A stretch of DNA of 21,757 nt from contig JAUWSP010000003.1 in the NCBI GenBank assembly GCA_030610025.1, positions 1 through 21,757 of the forward strand. The letters run 5' to 3'. A program made the translations under genes and the position numbers. A model generated the notes under the pieces. It searched no databases and was not told where the DNA came from. It worked only from the letters and a program-made list of their open reading frames with translations. Shown here one piece after another: positions 1-7,509 of the stretch. This DNA comes from Acidobacteriota bacterium. GTDB lineage: Bacteria; Acidobacteriota; Thermoanaerobaculia; Multivoradales; JAHEKO01. The first letter of the stretch is position 1. Every line of letters starts with the position of its first letter.

Positions 1-207
1 GGGGGGACCGTCTCCTACCCTCGGACGACAACCCCGAGAAGCGGCTCTGCCTCGGGCGCGGCTCCTCCTCAGCCCCAGACGGTGACACCACGACCCCAGC
101 CCACTCCGAGATCGCAGTCATTCGTACCGACGATCGGTAGCACGGGAAGGCTGGACCTGGAGCTACTTGTCGAGGACGGCTCACCCGCTGTCGCCTCCGG
201 TCCGTGA
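1..207 (+). CDS. C-terminal fragment of an unidentified Pro/Thr/Ser-rich protein
   Basis: Reading from base 1 in the first frame, 68 codons stay open until TGA at 205-207. The 5' part of the gene is outside the window. The visible residues start with a low-complexity stretch rich in Pro, Thr, Ser and Gln, which looks like a flexible linker. A short, more ordered tail follows with hydrophobic and acidic residues (GRLDLELLVEDG). The stop codon overlaps the GTG start of the next gene in a GTGA arrangement. That overlap suggests translational coupling and supports this frame as real coding sequence. No family is recognisable from the fragment, so I assign no function. It could be a surface, envelope or regulatory protein. 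The overlap only suggests a link to the polysaccharide-ligase-like neighbour. Confidence 0.55.
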   Translation, partial: GGTVSYPRTTTPRSGSASGAAPPQPQTVTPRPQPTPRSQSFVPTIGSTGRLDLELLVEDGSPAVASGP

Positions 208-2075
208 TTCCGGCCCCAAGTGGTCCATTGCTATCGGTGGTACCGAGCCTACTTCTAGCCCTCCTCTCGTTCTGGTATGGCACCCTGCCAGGAGGCGCGA
301 CCTGGAGCGGTAGTGCCGTCGGCTTCTCCGCCATTCTGTGCCTGGCACTTCTCGGCGCTCCGGCCTGGTCGGACCCTCTCGGCCTCGGCCGACGCCTCGG
401 CCTGATTCTGCCACTGGCCCTCCTCGCAGCCGCCATCACCAGTTGGTGCCTCTCACCTGTTGGCCGGGCAGGTCAGGTAGCCATCCTCCTACTTCCAGCC
501 TTCCTCCTGGCACCGGCAGGAGTCGCCCACTGCTGGCGTGAGCCGAGACGCCTCCAGACCGGTCTCGACACCGTTTCGCTGACGGTCGCACTGGTGGCCG
601 GATGGAGCCTGGTCGAATGGTTCCGCCTCGAATCACCTCGCGCCGCAATGCCCCTCGGGCACCACAACCTTCTGGCCGGTTGGCTGGTCTTCCTGCTACC
701 TCTGACGGCGGCTGGGCTTCACCGAACCGGGGCTCGGCGTTGGCTTTCCGCCTTCGCCCTGACGATCGGTACGTGTGCCATTTTGGCCACCGGCTCTCTG
801 CTCGGAGTTGCAGCTCTGGCGCTGCAAGGAGTCTTGGCAGCCCTCTTGTGGCCGTCTCTTCGATTGCCCCTGGTCGCAGCCACTGGTCTCGCAGCTCTGA
901 GCCAGGTTCCGAGAATGCTGAGCATTCTGGCCATCACCGACCTGTCGAGCAGGGCACGTTGGCTTTACCTGGAGGCCGCCTGGGACGGCCTTGTCGAGCG
1001 TCCTGTCTGGGGCTGGGGCCCGGGGTCGACACCCTGGTTGATCGCTCGGTTTCTCGAGCCAGATCCCGCAGTCAACCCGGCCAGCCAGGTCGTAGGGGAC
1101 TTCCATTCGCTACCTGCTCAAATGGCCTTCGAGGTCGGCCTGTCAGGCCTCGCACTGGGCTCGGGCCTCTGGCTGCTATTCATCGCCAGACGATGGTCTC
1201 TGAGAGGCGAAGGCCGCTCCAGACCGGAACAACTGGCCCCGCTGCTGGGCCTGGCCGGCGGGACTCTCTACCTCATGGGCAACGCTCCTGTCGCAGTCCT
1301 CGCTCTACCCGCGGCAGCCATCATCACCCTGGGAGCCTCTCTGGCAACCCAATCCAAGACGACCCCCCGCCCAGCGCGACATCGAGCTCTCTTCATCTTG
1401 CTCTATCTCCTGCCGGTGGGGGCGATGCTTCTACCGAAAGTCCTGGCGCAGGTTCACTACGATCGTGCGGCCACTGCCAAAACCCCGACTCGAGCCCTCG
1501 ACGAGATCGGATGGGCAATGGACCTGGATCCCCGCTTCCCTCTGTACAGGGCCAGGAAGTCCTGGCTGCGTGGATCACTCCAGGGCATCGACGCAGAGTC
1601 GGCTCGGCTCGCTCTGCAGGCCGCCGAAGAGGCGCAGGGAATCGCTCCGTTCTGGCTCACTGCCGGCTTCATGGGCATGGAGACCTCGGCCAACTGGACC
1701 GCCGATGCCCTGATGAGCGCCCGAGACCTCGATGCTCTTTCGCCGCTGCCTCCCTTTCTGATGGCACTGAACCGACCGCAGCACCCCGAAGCCCCTCAGT
1801 GGTTGGCCCAGGCCATTCGACTCGAGCCCAGGCTGTCGCAGACCACACGGTTTCTGGATCGAGCCGACCTGAGGCCGAGGACTGTGGAAGCGCTCCGGGC
1901 AAACGGTGGCGACGAGAGTCTGATAGCGACTCTGGAGTCCGCAAGCCCCGATGGAGTGCCCGCTGGCGCCCTTGGATGGAGCATGGATCAGAATCCTGCC
2001 CTGGCCTTCTCGCTCTATGCCTTTCGTCGGCGACCGTGGCCCACGACCCTGATCCGCCTGCCTCTGCGGCAGTAG
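204..2075 (+). CDS. O-antigen ligase/polymerase-like multispanning membrane protein with C-terminal soluble domain
   Basis: This 623-residue protein is probably an inner-membrane enzyme of the O-antigen ligase/Wzy superfamily, which joins or polymerises surface glycans on the periplasmic side. Hydrophobic segments fill residues 10-240 and about 305-415. Family-like features are GHHN at 152-155, an Arg-rich loop (SSRARW, 249-254) leading into a VWGWGPGS turn (268-275), and GDFHSLPAQMAFEVGLSG (298-315), which resembles the His-containing loop before a late membrane helix in this superfamily. After the last helix (about 395-415) some 200 residues look soluble and Ala/Leu-rich, possibly TPR-like helical repeats, as in several long members. 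The GTG start overlaps the stop of the preceding gene, and no better start with a clear ribosome-binding site was seen. Substrate is unknown. No glycosyltransferase is visible nearby, so ligase versus polymerase cannot be decided. Confidence 0.75.
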   Translation: MIPAPSGPLLSVVPSLLLALLSFWYGTLPGGATWSGSAVGFSAILCLALLGAPAWSDPLGLGRRLGLILPLALLAAAITSWCLSPVGRAGQVAILLLPAFLLAPAGVAHCWREPRRLQTGLDTVSLTVALVAGWSLVEWFRLESPRAAMPLGHHNLLAGWLVFLLPLTAAGLHRTGARRWLSAFALTIGTCAILATGSLLGVAALALQGVLAALLWPSLRLPLVAATGLAALSQVPRMLSILAITDLSSRARWLYLEAAWDGLVERPVWGWGPGSTPWLIARFLEPDPAVNPASQVVGDFHSLPAQMAFEVGLSGLALGSGLWLLFIARRWSLRGEGRSRPEQLAPLLGLAGGTLYLMGNAPVAVLALPAAAIITLGASLATQSKTTPRPARHRALFILLYLLPVGAMLLPKVLAQVHYDRAATAKTPTRALDEIGWAMDLDPRFPLYRARKSWLRGSLQGIDAESARLALQAAEEAQGIAPFWLTAGFMGMETSANWTADALMSARDLDALSPLPPFLMALNRPQHPEAPQWLAQAIRLEPRLSQTTRFLDRADLRPRTVEALRANGGDESLIATLESASPDGVPAGALGWSMDQNPALAFSLYAFRRRPWPTTLIRLPLRQ

Positions 2076-2090
2076 AGAGCTTCGACAAGC

Positions 2091-2096
2091 TACAAT
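2091..2096 (+). promoter_or_regulatory. possible -10 element for the ParA-like gene
   Basis: TACAAT matches the sigma-70 -10 consensus at five of six positions and sits in the short gap between two genes. No convincing -35 hexamer lies 16-18 bases upstream, so this is a weak prediction. Transcription would start near 2103. Confidence 0.25.
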
Positions 2097-2112
2097 AGCC
2101 ACCGGCTGAACC

Positions 2113-2137
2113 GTGGCACCGCCTGTCCTCCTGCCAC
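2113..2137 (+). other. small inverted repeat in the leader of the ParA-like gene
   Basis: GTGGCA (2113-2118) and TGCCAC (2132-2137) can pair as a six-base stem around a 13-base loop. No T-run follows, so it is not a standard terminator. It may be a weak attenuating or mRNA-stabilising structure, or chance. Confidence 0.25.
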
Positions 2138-2177
2138 TTCTTGGGTGGAGCGGGTTCGAGTGCCCTTGGGAAGAGTT

Positions 2178-2987
2178 GTGATTACTGCCATCCTGAGCAG
2201 AAAAGGGGGCGTTGGGAAGACCACCACGTCTGTCAATCTGGCAGCGGCACTGGCCGGTCAAGGCTACAAGGTGCTGATCCTGGATCTCGACAGCCAGGCC
2301 TCGACATCCCTGTCCCTGGGAGCTTCGCGATGGGCCCTGGCTCCTTCGTCAGCCGACGTGCTGTTGAATTCCTATCCGATCGCCGATGCGATCCGAGCGA
2401 CCCGTGTGATGGGGCTCTATCTGATCACGGCCTCGACCGACCTGACCAGCCTCGACCGCGAGTTGGGCTCTCTGCCACGCCGGGAGAGCCTCCTCAAGGA
2501 GGAGCTCTCCGAGGTGGTTGAGAGTTTCGATTTCATCTTGATCGACTGCCCTGCGTTCCCTTCGCTGGCGCCGGTCAACGCGCTGATGGCATCGGACTGC
2601 TACATCGTACCGGCCGTGCCCCACTACCTGGCCATCGAAGGGGTGCGCAATGTCTGCGCTTCGGCCGACCGTCTATGCCAGCGTCTGGGTAGCCCGACCC
2701 GTCTGCTCGGTGTGGTGCTCACCATGGTCGACTATCGGACCCGCGCCAACCGAGACAACGTGCAGCAGATCCGCCAGGAGTTCGAGGACCGGGTGTTCGC
2801 CGTCGAGATTCGCACCAACATTCGGCTGGCCGAGGCTCCAGCCCATGGCCAGACCATCTTCGAGTTCGACCCCAACTCTCCAGGCGCCGAGGCGTACCGC
2901 CTGTTGGCGGAAGAGTTCGTCCTACGAGCTGGCCTGATGGGTGGAATCGCCTTGCCTGACAAGCGAACGGCTGCGGCCAGAAGCTGA
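2178..2987 (+). CDS. ParA/Soj-family partition-type ATPase (orphan)
   Basis: A deviant-Walker ATPase of the ParA/MinD superfamily, about 269 residues. Such proteins dimerise on ATP and position cargo such as DNA, chemoreceptor arrays or other complexes. The N-terminus has KGGVGKTTT (residues 9-17), with the signature lysine and the phosphate-binding lysine. LDLDSQAS is the A' region, LIDCPAFPS the Walker B region, and the last third keeps a Soj-like pattern (IRTNIRLAEAPAHGQTIFEF). The usual DPQ of the A' motif is DSQ here. I chose GTG at 2178 because it starts just before the first beta strand, as in homologues, and has GGGAAGAG immediately upstream. GTG at 2145 would add 11 residues but lacks a ribosome-binding site. 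There is no ParB, parS-like repeat or chromosome-origin gene nearby, so this may not be the chromosomal Soj. The flanking polysaccharide and TonB genes hint at an envelope role, but that is speculative. Confidence 0.85.
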   Translation: MITAILSRKGGVGKTTTSVNLAAALAGQGYKVLILDLDSQASTSLSLGASRWALAPSSADVLLNSYPIADAIRATRVMGLYLITASTDLTSLDRELGSLPRRESLLKEELSEVVESFDFILIDCPAFPSLAPVNALMASDCYIVPAVPHYLAIEGVRNVCASADRLCQRLGSPTRLLGVVLTMVDYRTRANRDNVQQIRQEFEDRVFAVEIRTNIRLAEAPAHGQTIFEFDPNSPGAEAYRLLAEEFVLRAGLMGGIALPDKRTAAARS

Positions 2988-3083
2988 AGGCCGCGCCACC
3001 TCCCCGGACCCCGATCAGGCGCAATTTCGACGATCGCTCGAACCCCAAGCAAGAAACAGGAACTCCGAAGCACCTTCCCCGTA

Positions 3084-3089
3084 TCTAAT
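3084..3089 (+). promoter_or_regulatory. possible -10 element for tonB-like gene
   Basis: TCTAAT matches the sigma-70 -10 consensus at five of six positions in the 143-bp gap between the ParA-like and TonB genes. No good -35 hexamer is seen. Transcription would start about 35 bases before the ATG. Confidence 0.22.
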
Positions 3090-3130
3090 CGAGACGTAGC
3101 GGCGCGAGATTTGCATGAATTGATCTGAAT

Positions 3131-3883
3131 ATGTTCGACAAGAGCTCCAGCTGGCAACGCGTCAAGGGCGGAGAGGCGAGCACCCTCAGGGTGCATCTCG
3201 GCTATGTTCCGGAAATCGACACCTCTGCAGAAGAGAGGGAATCGAAGATCCGCACACGCATCGCCGTGACAGTAGCCGTACTCCTCCATGTGGTCCTTTT
3301 CGTGTTGAGTCTGCCCGAAATGGATGCCAAACCGATGCGGGTGGGCCGCAAGCAGGAGGTCTACGTAGTGCAGCAGATCCGCTTCAACCCCCCACCGCCG
3401 CAACAGCAGCAGCAGATCCCCAAGCACTCAGAGAAGCGCAAGAAGATCCCCATTCCCGATCCGACTCCTGACGAGCCCGAACCCATCCTGGTAGAAAATG
3501 TCGATGCACCAGAAACCGACCTGACGGACCTCGAAGACGCGGTCTTTGGAGTGCCCAATGTGCCGCAGGGATTCGGCCGGTATCCCGGCAGCGGACCGAT
3601 GAAGGTGGGCGGTTCCGTCCTGCCTCCTCGAAAGACCTTCTCGCCGGCGCCTCCCTACACCGAGGAGGCGCGGCAGGGGCGGGTTCAGGGAGTGGTCATA
3701 CTGGAGGCCATCATCGACGCGGAGGGTAGCGTCCGTGACGTAAAGGTACTCAAGGGCCTGCCGATGGGTCTCAGCGAGTCCGCAGTCGACACCGCCATGC
3801 AATGGAAATTCGAGCCGGCTACCATGCAAGGTGAGCCGGTAGCCGTCTACTTCAGCCTGACGATCCGCTTCTCCCTGCAGTAG
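3131..3883 (+). CDS. tonB: TonB family energy-transducing protein
   Basis: A 250-residue TonB protein, which would carry proton-motive-force energy from an ExbB-ExbD complex to outer-membrane receptors. An unusually long cytoplasmic N-terminus (about 42 residues) precedes one membrane anchor (about 43-61, IAVTVAVLLHVVLFVLSL). Next is a periplasmic linker with PPPP at 87-90, a run of five Gln (91-95), a basic KRKK cluster and Pro/Glu repeats. The C-terminal domain (about 170-250) carries the family pattern: PPYTEEAR, then RVQGVVILEAIIDAEGSV, then WKFEPATMQGEPV. The linker is shorter than in classical TonB. ATG at 3131 has only a poor ribosome-binding site, but a TGA close upstream limits alternatives. 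No exbB, exbD or TonB-dependent receptor is in the window, so the partners must be encoded elsewhere. Confidence 0.88.
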   Translation: MFDKSSSWQRVKGGEASTLRVHLGYVPEIDTSAEERESKIRTRIAVTVAVLLHVVLFVLSLPEMDAKPMRVGRKQEVYVVQQIRFNPPPPQQQQQIPKHSEKRKKIPIPDPTPDEPEPILVENVDAPETDLTDLEDAVFGVPNVPQGFGRYPGSGPMKVGGSVLPPRKTFSPAPPYTEEARQGRVQGVVILEAIIDAEGSVRDVKVLKGLPMGLSESAVDTAMQWKFEPATMQGEPVAVYFSLTIRFSLQ

Positions 3884-3894
3884 CACCGAGTCCT

Positions 3895-3913
3895 GGGTCC
3901 TACCGCGGGACCC
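3895..3913. terminator. hairpin between convergent tonB and kbl-like genes
   Basis: GGGTCC (3895-3900) pairs with GGACCC (3908-3913) around a 7-base loop. It sits just after the tonB stop codon, and its last base is the final base of the TAG of the convergent minus-strand gene. It could act in both directions. No T-run follows on either strand, so termination may be inefficient or Rho-assisted. Confidence 0.45.
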
Positions 3914-5142
3914 TAACGATCGGCGAAGGACTCGAGCACCCCCAGCGCGTAGTCGATGTCGTACGGTGTGTGGTCCGCTGACACCTGAAATCGGATCTCC
4001 TCGTCCCCTTTGGGTACCACCGGGAAGTTGAGACCCGTCGCGAGAACACCATGGTTCATCAGGTGTTCCACCAGGGACGACGTGCGAGCCGTGTCGCGGA
4101 CCATCAGGGGTACCACCGGATGCTCCCCTGGAATGGTCTCGAAGCCCAGATTCACGAGCCCCTGCTCGAATCTCGCCGTCATGGCCCTGAGATGCCCCAG
4201 CAGCTCCAGGCCCTGGGAGCTGTCCACCAATTCGAGAGCCCGCAGCGCTGCCGAAGCCTCCGCTGGAGTAATCGGATTCGAGTAGATATAGAAAGCCGAT
4301 TTCTCCCGTAGGTAGTCGATCACGGTCTTGCCACCCACGACATAGCCGCCATTGACCCCGAACGCCTTGCCGAGAGTCGCTACCAGCAGGTCCACCTGAT
4401 CGGTACCGGTGAATTCCTCGGTACCTCGCCCTGTCTCTCCAAACGCTCCGACGCCGTGAGAATCGTCCACGACGACGACGACGTTCTCCTCGAACCTCGC
4501 GTCGTAGGCACGCGCCAACTCCATGATCTCCGGTAGCGGAGCCCAGTCGCCCCTCATACTGAAGATCCCGTCGGTAACCACCACGGCCCGACGACAGGTA
4601 CCTGCCGCCGATTCGAGCTTCTCCTCCAGGTGACCGAGATCCAGGTGGTCATAGACATGTTTGACCCCCGGTCTGGACAGACGCATGGCGTTGATGATGC
4701 AGCTGTGATTCAGGGCATCGCTGATCACTGCCGTATCGGCCGTGATCAGGGCCGGCAGCACTCCCATGGTTGTGGCGTAGGCAGAGCTGAAGACCATGCC
4801 GGCCTGACGTTCGTGAAAGGCTGCGAGCCGGTCCTCCAGATCCACGTGGGCCTGGTAGGTGCCGCTGATGAAACGCACCGCTCCAGGCCCTGTGCCGAAT
4901 CGGCGAGCTGCCTCCTCTTCGCCCTCGATCAGTTCCTGCCGGAACGAGAGACCGAGGTAGCTATTGGAGTTCATCCGCAGATACTGCGTTTCCGTGTCAC
5001 CCGCGAGCTGGAATCGGGGCCCCCGCTCGCCATCGGCAGGGATGACGCGTGTGACCACGGACTCGGCTCCTTTCAGGGTTCCCGTCTCGCCCAGCTCGTC
5101 CAACTCTAGGCTCAAGGCCTTCTCCAATCGATCGCAAGGCAT
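3913..5142 (-). CDS. kbl: 2-amino-3-ketobutyrate CoA ligase-like PLP enzyme (alpha-oxoamine synthase family)
   Basis: A 409-residue fold-type I PLP enzyme of the alpha-oxoamine synthase family (Kbl, BioF, HemA, serine palmitoyltransferase). The likely reaction is 2-amino-3-ketobutyrate plus CoA to glycine plus acetyl-CoA. Visible features are MNSNSYLGLS (57-66), VRFISGT (89-95), His146 positioned to stack on the cofactor, DDSHG (226-230) with Asp226 and His229, and TLGKAFG (256-262) with Lys259 as the Schiff-base lysine. An N-terminal extension with KGAESVV and DGERGPRF makes it slightly longer than typical Kbl. Kbl is preferred over BioF because the gene follows an SDR-type threonine dehydrogenase by 69 bases and no other biotin gene is nearby. 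An AGGAAGGAG ribosome-binding site lies seven bases before the ATG. The family is certain; the exact acyl-CoA substrate is inferred from context. Confidence 0.82.
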   Translation of the reverse strand: MPCDRLEKALSLELDELGETGTLKGAESVVTRVIPADGERGPRFQLAGDTETQYLRMNSNSYLGLSFRQELIEGEEEAARRFGTGPGAVRFISGTYQAHVDLEDRLAAFHERQAGMVFSSAYATTMGVLPALITADTAVISDALNHSCIINAMRLSRPGVKHVYDHLDLGHLEEKLESAAGTCRRAVVVTDGIFSMRGDWAPLPEIMELARAYDARFEENVVVVVDDSHGVGAFGETGRGTEEFTGTDQVDLLVATLGKAFGVNGGYVVGGKTVIDYLREKSAFYIYSNPITPAEASAALRALELVDSSQGLELLGHLRAMTARFEQGLVNLGFETIPGEHPVVPLMVRDTARTSSLVEHLMNHGVLATGLNFPVVPKGDEEIRFQVSADHTPYDIDYALGVLESFADR

Positions 5143-5149
5143 GTCAGCT

Positions 5150-5158
5150 CTCCTTCCT
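5150..5158 (-). promoter_or_regulatory. strong ribosome-binding site of the kbl-like gene
   Basis: On the minus strand AGGAAGGAG lies seven bases before ATG at 5142. It fixes the start codon and implies efficient independent initiation although the gene is second in its operon. Confidence 0.65.
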
Positions 5159-5211
5159 AGTCAGAGGGTCGGAACGAATCGTGCTGGTCGGCGGGATTCC
5201 AGAGACTCTGG

Positions 5212-6171
5212 TCAGCCACCGCCTTCGAACTTGGCTCGGAGCTTTTCCAGCATGTCTCGGGTCATGGTCTCGAGGTCGTATTCCGGCCTCCAGCCCCACT
5301 CATCCCGGGCCGCCGAATCATCCATGGAATTCGGCCAGGAGTCGGCGATCGCCTGGCGCACAGGGTCCACCTTATAGTCGATGGCGAACTCCGGAATATG
5401 GCGTCGAATCTCCTCGGCCAGACGCTCGGGAGTGAAGTTCATCGCCGAGACGTTGAACGCGTTGCGATGCTGGAGCCGCGTCGCGTCAGCCTCCATGACG
5501 CCGATCGTAGCCCGCACTGCGTCGGGCATGTACATCATGTCGAGGCAGGTGTCTCGGTCGAGAAAACAGGTATAGCGCTGGTACTGGATTGCCGAATGAA
5601 AGATCTCCACCGCATAGTCGGTAGTGCCGCCTCCAGGCGGAGCCACATAGGAGATCAAGCCGGGAAACCGCACGCCGCGCGTGTCGACGCCGAAGCGCTG
5701 ATGGTAATAGGCGCACAGCAACTCCCCGGAAACCTTGGTGACGCCATACATGGTGTTGGGCCGCTGGACCGTAACCTGAGGCGTCAGATCTTTCGGCGTG
5801 CCGGGCCCAAAAGCCCCGATAGAGCTCGGGAAGAAGACCGCGCAGCGCGTCTGACGGGCCACCTCCAGCACCCGATAGAGGCCACCCATGTTCACATCCC
5901 AGGCGACCTGGGGTTTCTCCTCAGCCACCGCCGAGAGCAGGGCGGCGAGGTGAAATACCGTGTCGATGTCGTAGCGACGAACCACCTCCAACAATTCGCG
6001 GAGGTGAGTACAGTCCAACACCTCGAACGGTCCGTCGTCGCCGATCTGCTCGAGCCGAATGACCCGGATGTCAGAAGCGACGACATTGTCGGAACCATAG
6101 CTGCGGCGCAGTGTGGGAACCAGCTCCGAACCAATCTGCCCAAGAGCCCCGGTGACCAGAATCCTCTTCAT
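5212..6171 (-). CDS. SDR-type NAD-dependent L-threonine 3-dehydrogenase (epimerase-like)
   Basis: A 319-residue extended short-chain dehydrogenase/reductase. The likely reaction is NAD-dependent oxidation of L-threonine to 2-amino-3-ketobutyrate. The N-terminus is a Rossmann motif, TGALGQIGSE (residues 7-16), with the GALGQIG variant typical of SDR-type threonine dehydrogenases. FHLAALLSAVAE (73-84) follows the central strand. The active site is PSSIGAFG (115-122) plus YGVTK (142-146), giving Ser116/117, Tyr142 and Lys146. Length matches the family. The kbl-like partner starts 69 bases downstream on the same strand, the classical threonine-to-glycine pairing. A sugar-nucleotide epimerase is the main alternative, but the motif details and the kbl neighbour argue against it. 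The ATG has only a weak AAGAA upstream. Confidence 0.85.
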   Translation of the reverse strand: MKRILVTGALGQIGSELVPTLRRSYGSDNVVASDIRVIRLEQIGDDGPFEVLDCTHLRELLEVVRRYDIDTVFHLAALLSAVAEEKPQVAWDVNMGGLYRVLEVARQTRCAVFFPSSIGAFGPGTPKDLTPQVTVQRPNTMYGVTKVSGELLCAYYHQRFGVDTRGVRFPGLISYVAPPGGGTTDYAVEIFHSAIQYQRYTCFLDRDTCLDMMYMPDAVRATIGVMEADATRLQHRNAFNVSAMNFTPERLAEEIRRHIPEFAIDYKVDPVRQAIADSWPNSMDDSAARDEWGWRPEYDLETMTRDMLEKLRAKFEGGG

Positions 6172-6234
6172 TTCTTGTCTCGCGTGCCTGGTTGGTGAAA
6201 CTTCGAGACAGGGTAGAAGACCTTGTCCTCGGCT

Positions 6235-6263
6235 ATGGTACCCGGCTGTCTGGGACTGAGCAA
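6235..6263 (-). promoter_or_regulatory. possible sigma-70-type promoter of the threonine-degradation operon
   Basis: On the minus strand a TTGCTC -35 (6258-6263) is followed after exactly 17 bases by a TACCAT -10 (6235-6240). It lies in the divergent gap upstream of the dehydrogenase gene and implies a leader of about 57 bases. The matches are three of six and four of six, so this is tentative. Confidence 0.25.
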
Positions 6264-6337
6264 GATCCTCTTGAATTCCAACAGTGCTCCCCTCTGGTAC
6301 AGTTCAAGACTGGATCTATGCGCGTCGGAGTGACCCC

Positions 6338-7486
6338 ATGAACAAATGGCTCAAGCGGTTCCTGGTAGTGGCTGTGCTGGTCGCGGTCGTCATCGCTCTC
6401 AAGCTGACCGTCTTCAAGCCGAAGCCGATCGAGGTCGAGGTCCAGGCAGTGGATCGGGGCCTGGTGGAAGAGACCATCACCAACTCCAGAGCGGGGACCG
6501 TCAAGGCCCACCGCCGGGCGAAACTGTCGCCAGAGTACGGGGGAATGGTGATCGAGCTACCCTTCCGCGAAGGGGCTCGAGTTGCAGCAGGCGACACGCT
6601 GCTACGCCTCGACGACAGCCTCCAGAGAGCACGATTGAAGCTGGCGGAAGAGGACTTGCAGGCCTCACGAGCCGAACGACAGCGAGCCTGCCTCGCAGCC
6701 GAGAGGGCCGGTCGGGAGTTGGAACGAACAGAGCGATTGGCCAGAGAGAACATCATCTCCACGGACCTCCTGGACGAAATCGACAGTGGGAAACGCGCCG
6801 CGGATGCCGCTTGTGACGCCGCCGCAGCCACCGTCGACCGCGCCGCTGCGGCGGTGGCGGTAGCGAACACCGAGATCGAGAAGACCATCGTCCGAGCTCC
6901 GTTCTCCGGGGTGGTGGCCGAAGTCGCGACCGAAATCGGTGAGTGGACGACTCCCTCTCCTCCTGCGCTACCGGTGCCTCCAGTGATCGACATGCTCGAT
7001 CCGGACTCGATCTATATCAGCGCACCGATGGACGAGGTGGACTCGGCCCGCATCCGTGCGGGTCAACCAACACGGGTCACGGTGGACTCTCACCGTGACC
7101 GACACTTCGACGGCACCGTCACCCGGGTGGCACCCTATGTCCTCGACATCGAGGCACAGAATCGGACCGTCGAGATCGAGGTCGAGCTGACGGACTTGGG
7201 AGACGCCGTGCTGCTGCCAGGCACCTCGGCCGACGTGGAAGTGATTCTCAGCACACGTCAAGAAGTGCTGCGAATATCGACCTCCTCGCTGATCGAGGGC
7301 GGCAAGGTCCTGGTGCTGGACGGAGGGACCCTGAGCGAGCATCCCGTGGAGCTCGGCCTGCGCAACTGGGACTTCACCGAGATCGTCGACGGGCTGTCGG
7401 AAGGCGACCTGGTCGTGACCTCGCTCGACCGAAAGGAGGTCGAGGACGGCGCCCTGGCCGTGGCTGCCACCGAAACTGTCGAATAG
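6338..7486 (+). CDS. HlyD/MacA-like periplasmic adaptor (membrane fusion protein)
   Basis: A 382-residue adaptor that would bridge an inner-membrane ABC transporter to an outer-membrane channel. It has one N-terminal membrane anchor (about residues 7-24). The first half of a lipoyl/barrel-sandwich domain follows (about 52-93, with YGGMVIELPFREGARVAAGD), then a long Ala/Glu/Arg-rich helical hairpin (about 95-180), then the second lipoyl half (TIVRAPFSGVVAEV, 183-196) and beta-barrel and membrane-proximal regions. An unusual Pro-rich insert (TPSPPALPVPPV) sits just after the second lipoyl half. I chose ATG at 6338 because CGGAG lies seven bases upstream. An in-frame GTG at 6284 would add 18 residues of unlikely hydrophilic sequence before the anchor. 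It is the first gene of a four-gene operon with 23 bases to the ATPase. No TolC-like gene is present. Confidence 0.88.
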   Translation: MNKWLKRFLVVAVLVAVVIALKLTVFKPKPIEVEVQAVDRGLVEETITNSRAGTVKAHRRAKLSPEYGGMVIELPFREGARVAAGDTLLRLDDSLQRARLKLAEEDLQASRAERQRACLAAERAGRELERTERLARENIISTDLLDEIDSGKRAADAACDAAAATVDRAAAAVAVANTEIEKTIVRAPFSGVVAEVATEIGEWTTPSPPALPVPPVIDMLDPDSIYISAPMDEVDSARIRAGQPTRVTVDSHRDRHFDGTVTRVAPYVLDIEAQNRTVEIEVELTDLGDAVLLPGTSADVEVILSTRQEVLRISTSSLIEGGKVLVLDGGTLSEHPVELGLRNWDFTEIVDGLSEGDLVVTSLDRKEVEDGALAVAATETVE

Positions 7487-7509
7487 CCGGCGATATCGGC
7501 CTCCCATCG

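Noticed and set aside
602..2098. 498-codon open frame overlapping the O-antigen ligase-like gene in another frame
   Set aside because: Its product is Arg/Ser/Pro-rich low complexity with no domain, whereas the overlapping frame gives a coherent membrane protein. High GC content produces such shadows.
3400..3416. CAG microsatellite in tonB as a possible phase-variable repeat
   Set aside because: The repeat is short and trinucleotide, so slippage would not shift the frame; it encodes a short Gln run in the linker.
5398..6198. 266-codon open frame antisense to the threonine dehydrogenase
   Set aside because: No domain or ribosome-binding site; it mirrors a well-supported gene.
6271..6302. TTGAAT as -35 of the exporter operon
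   Set aside because: The only -10-like hexamer (TACAGT) is 21 bases downstream, outside the normal spacing.
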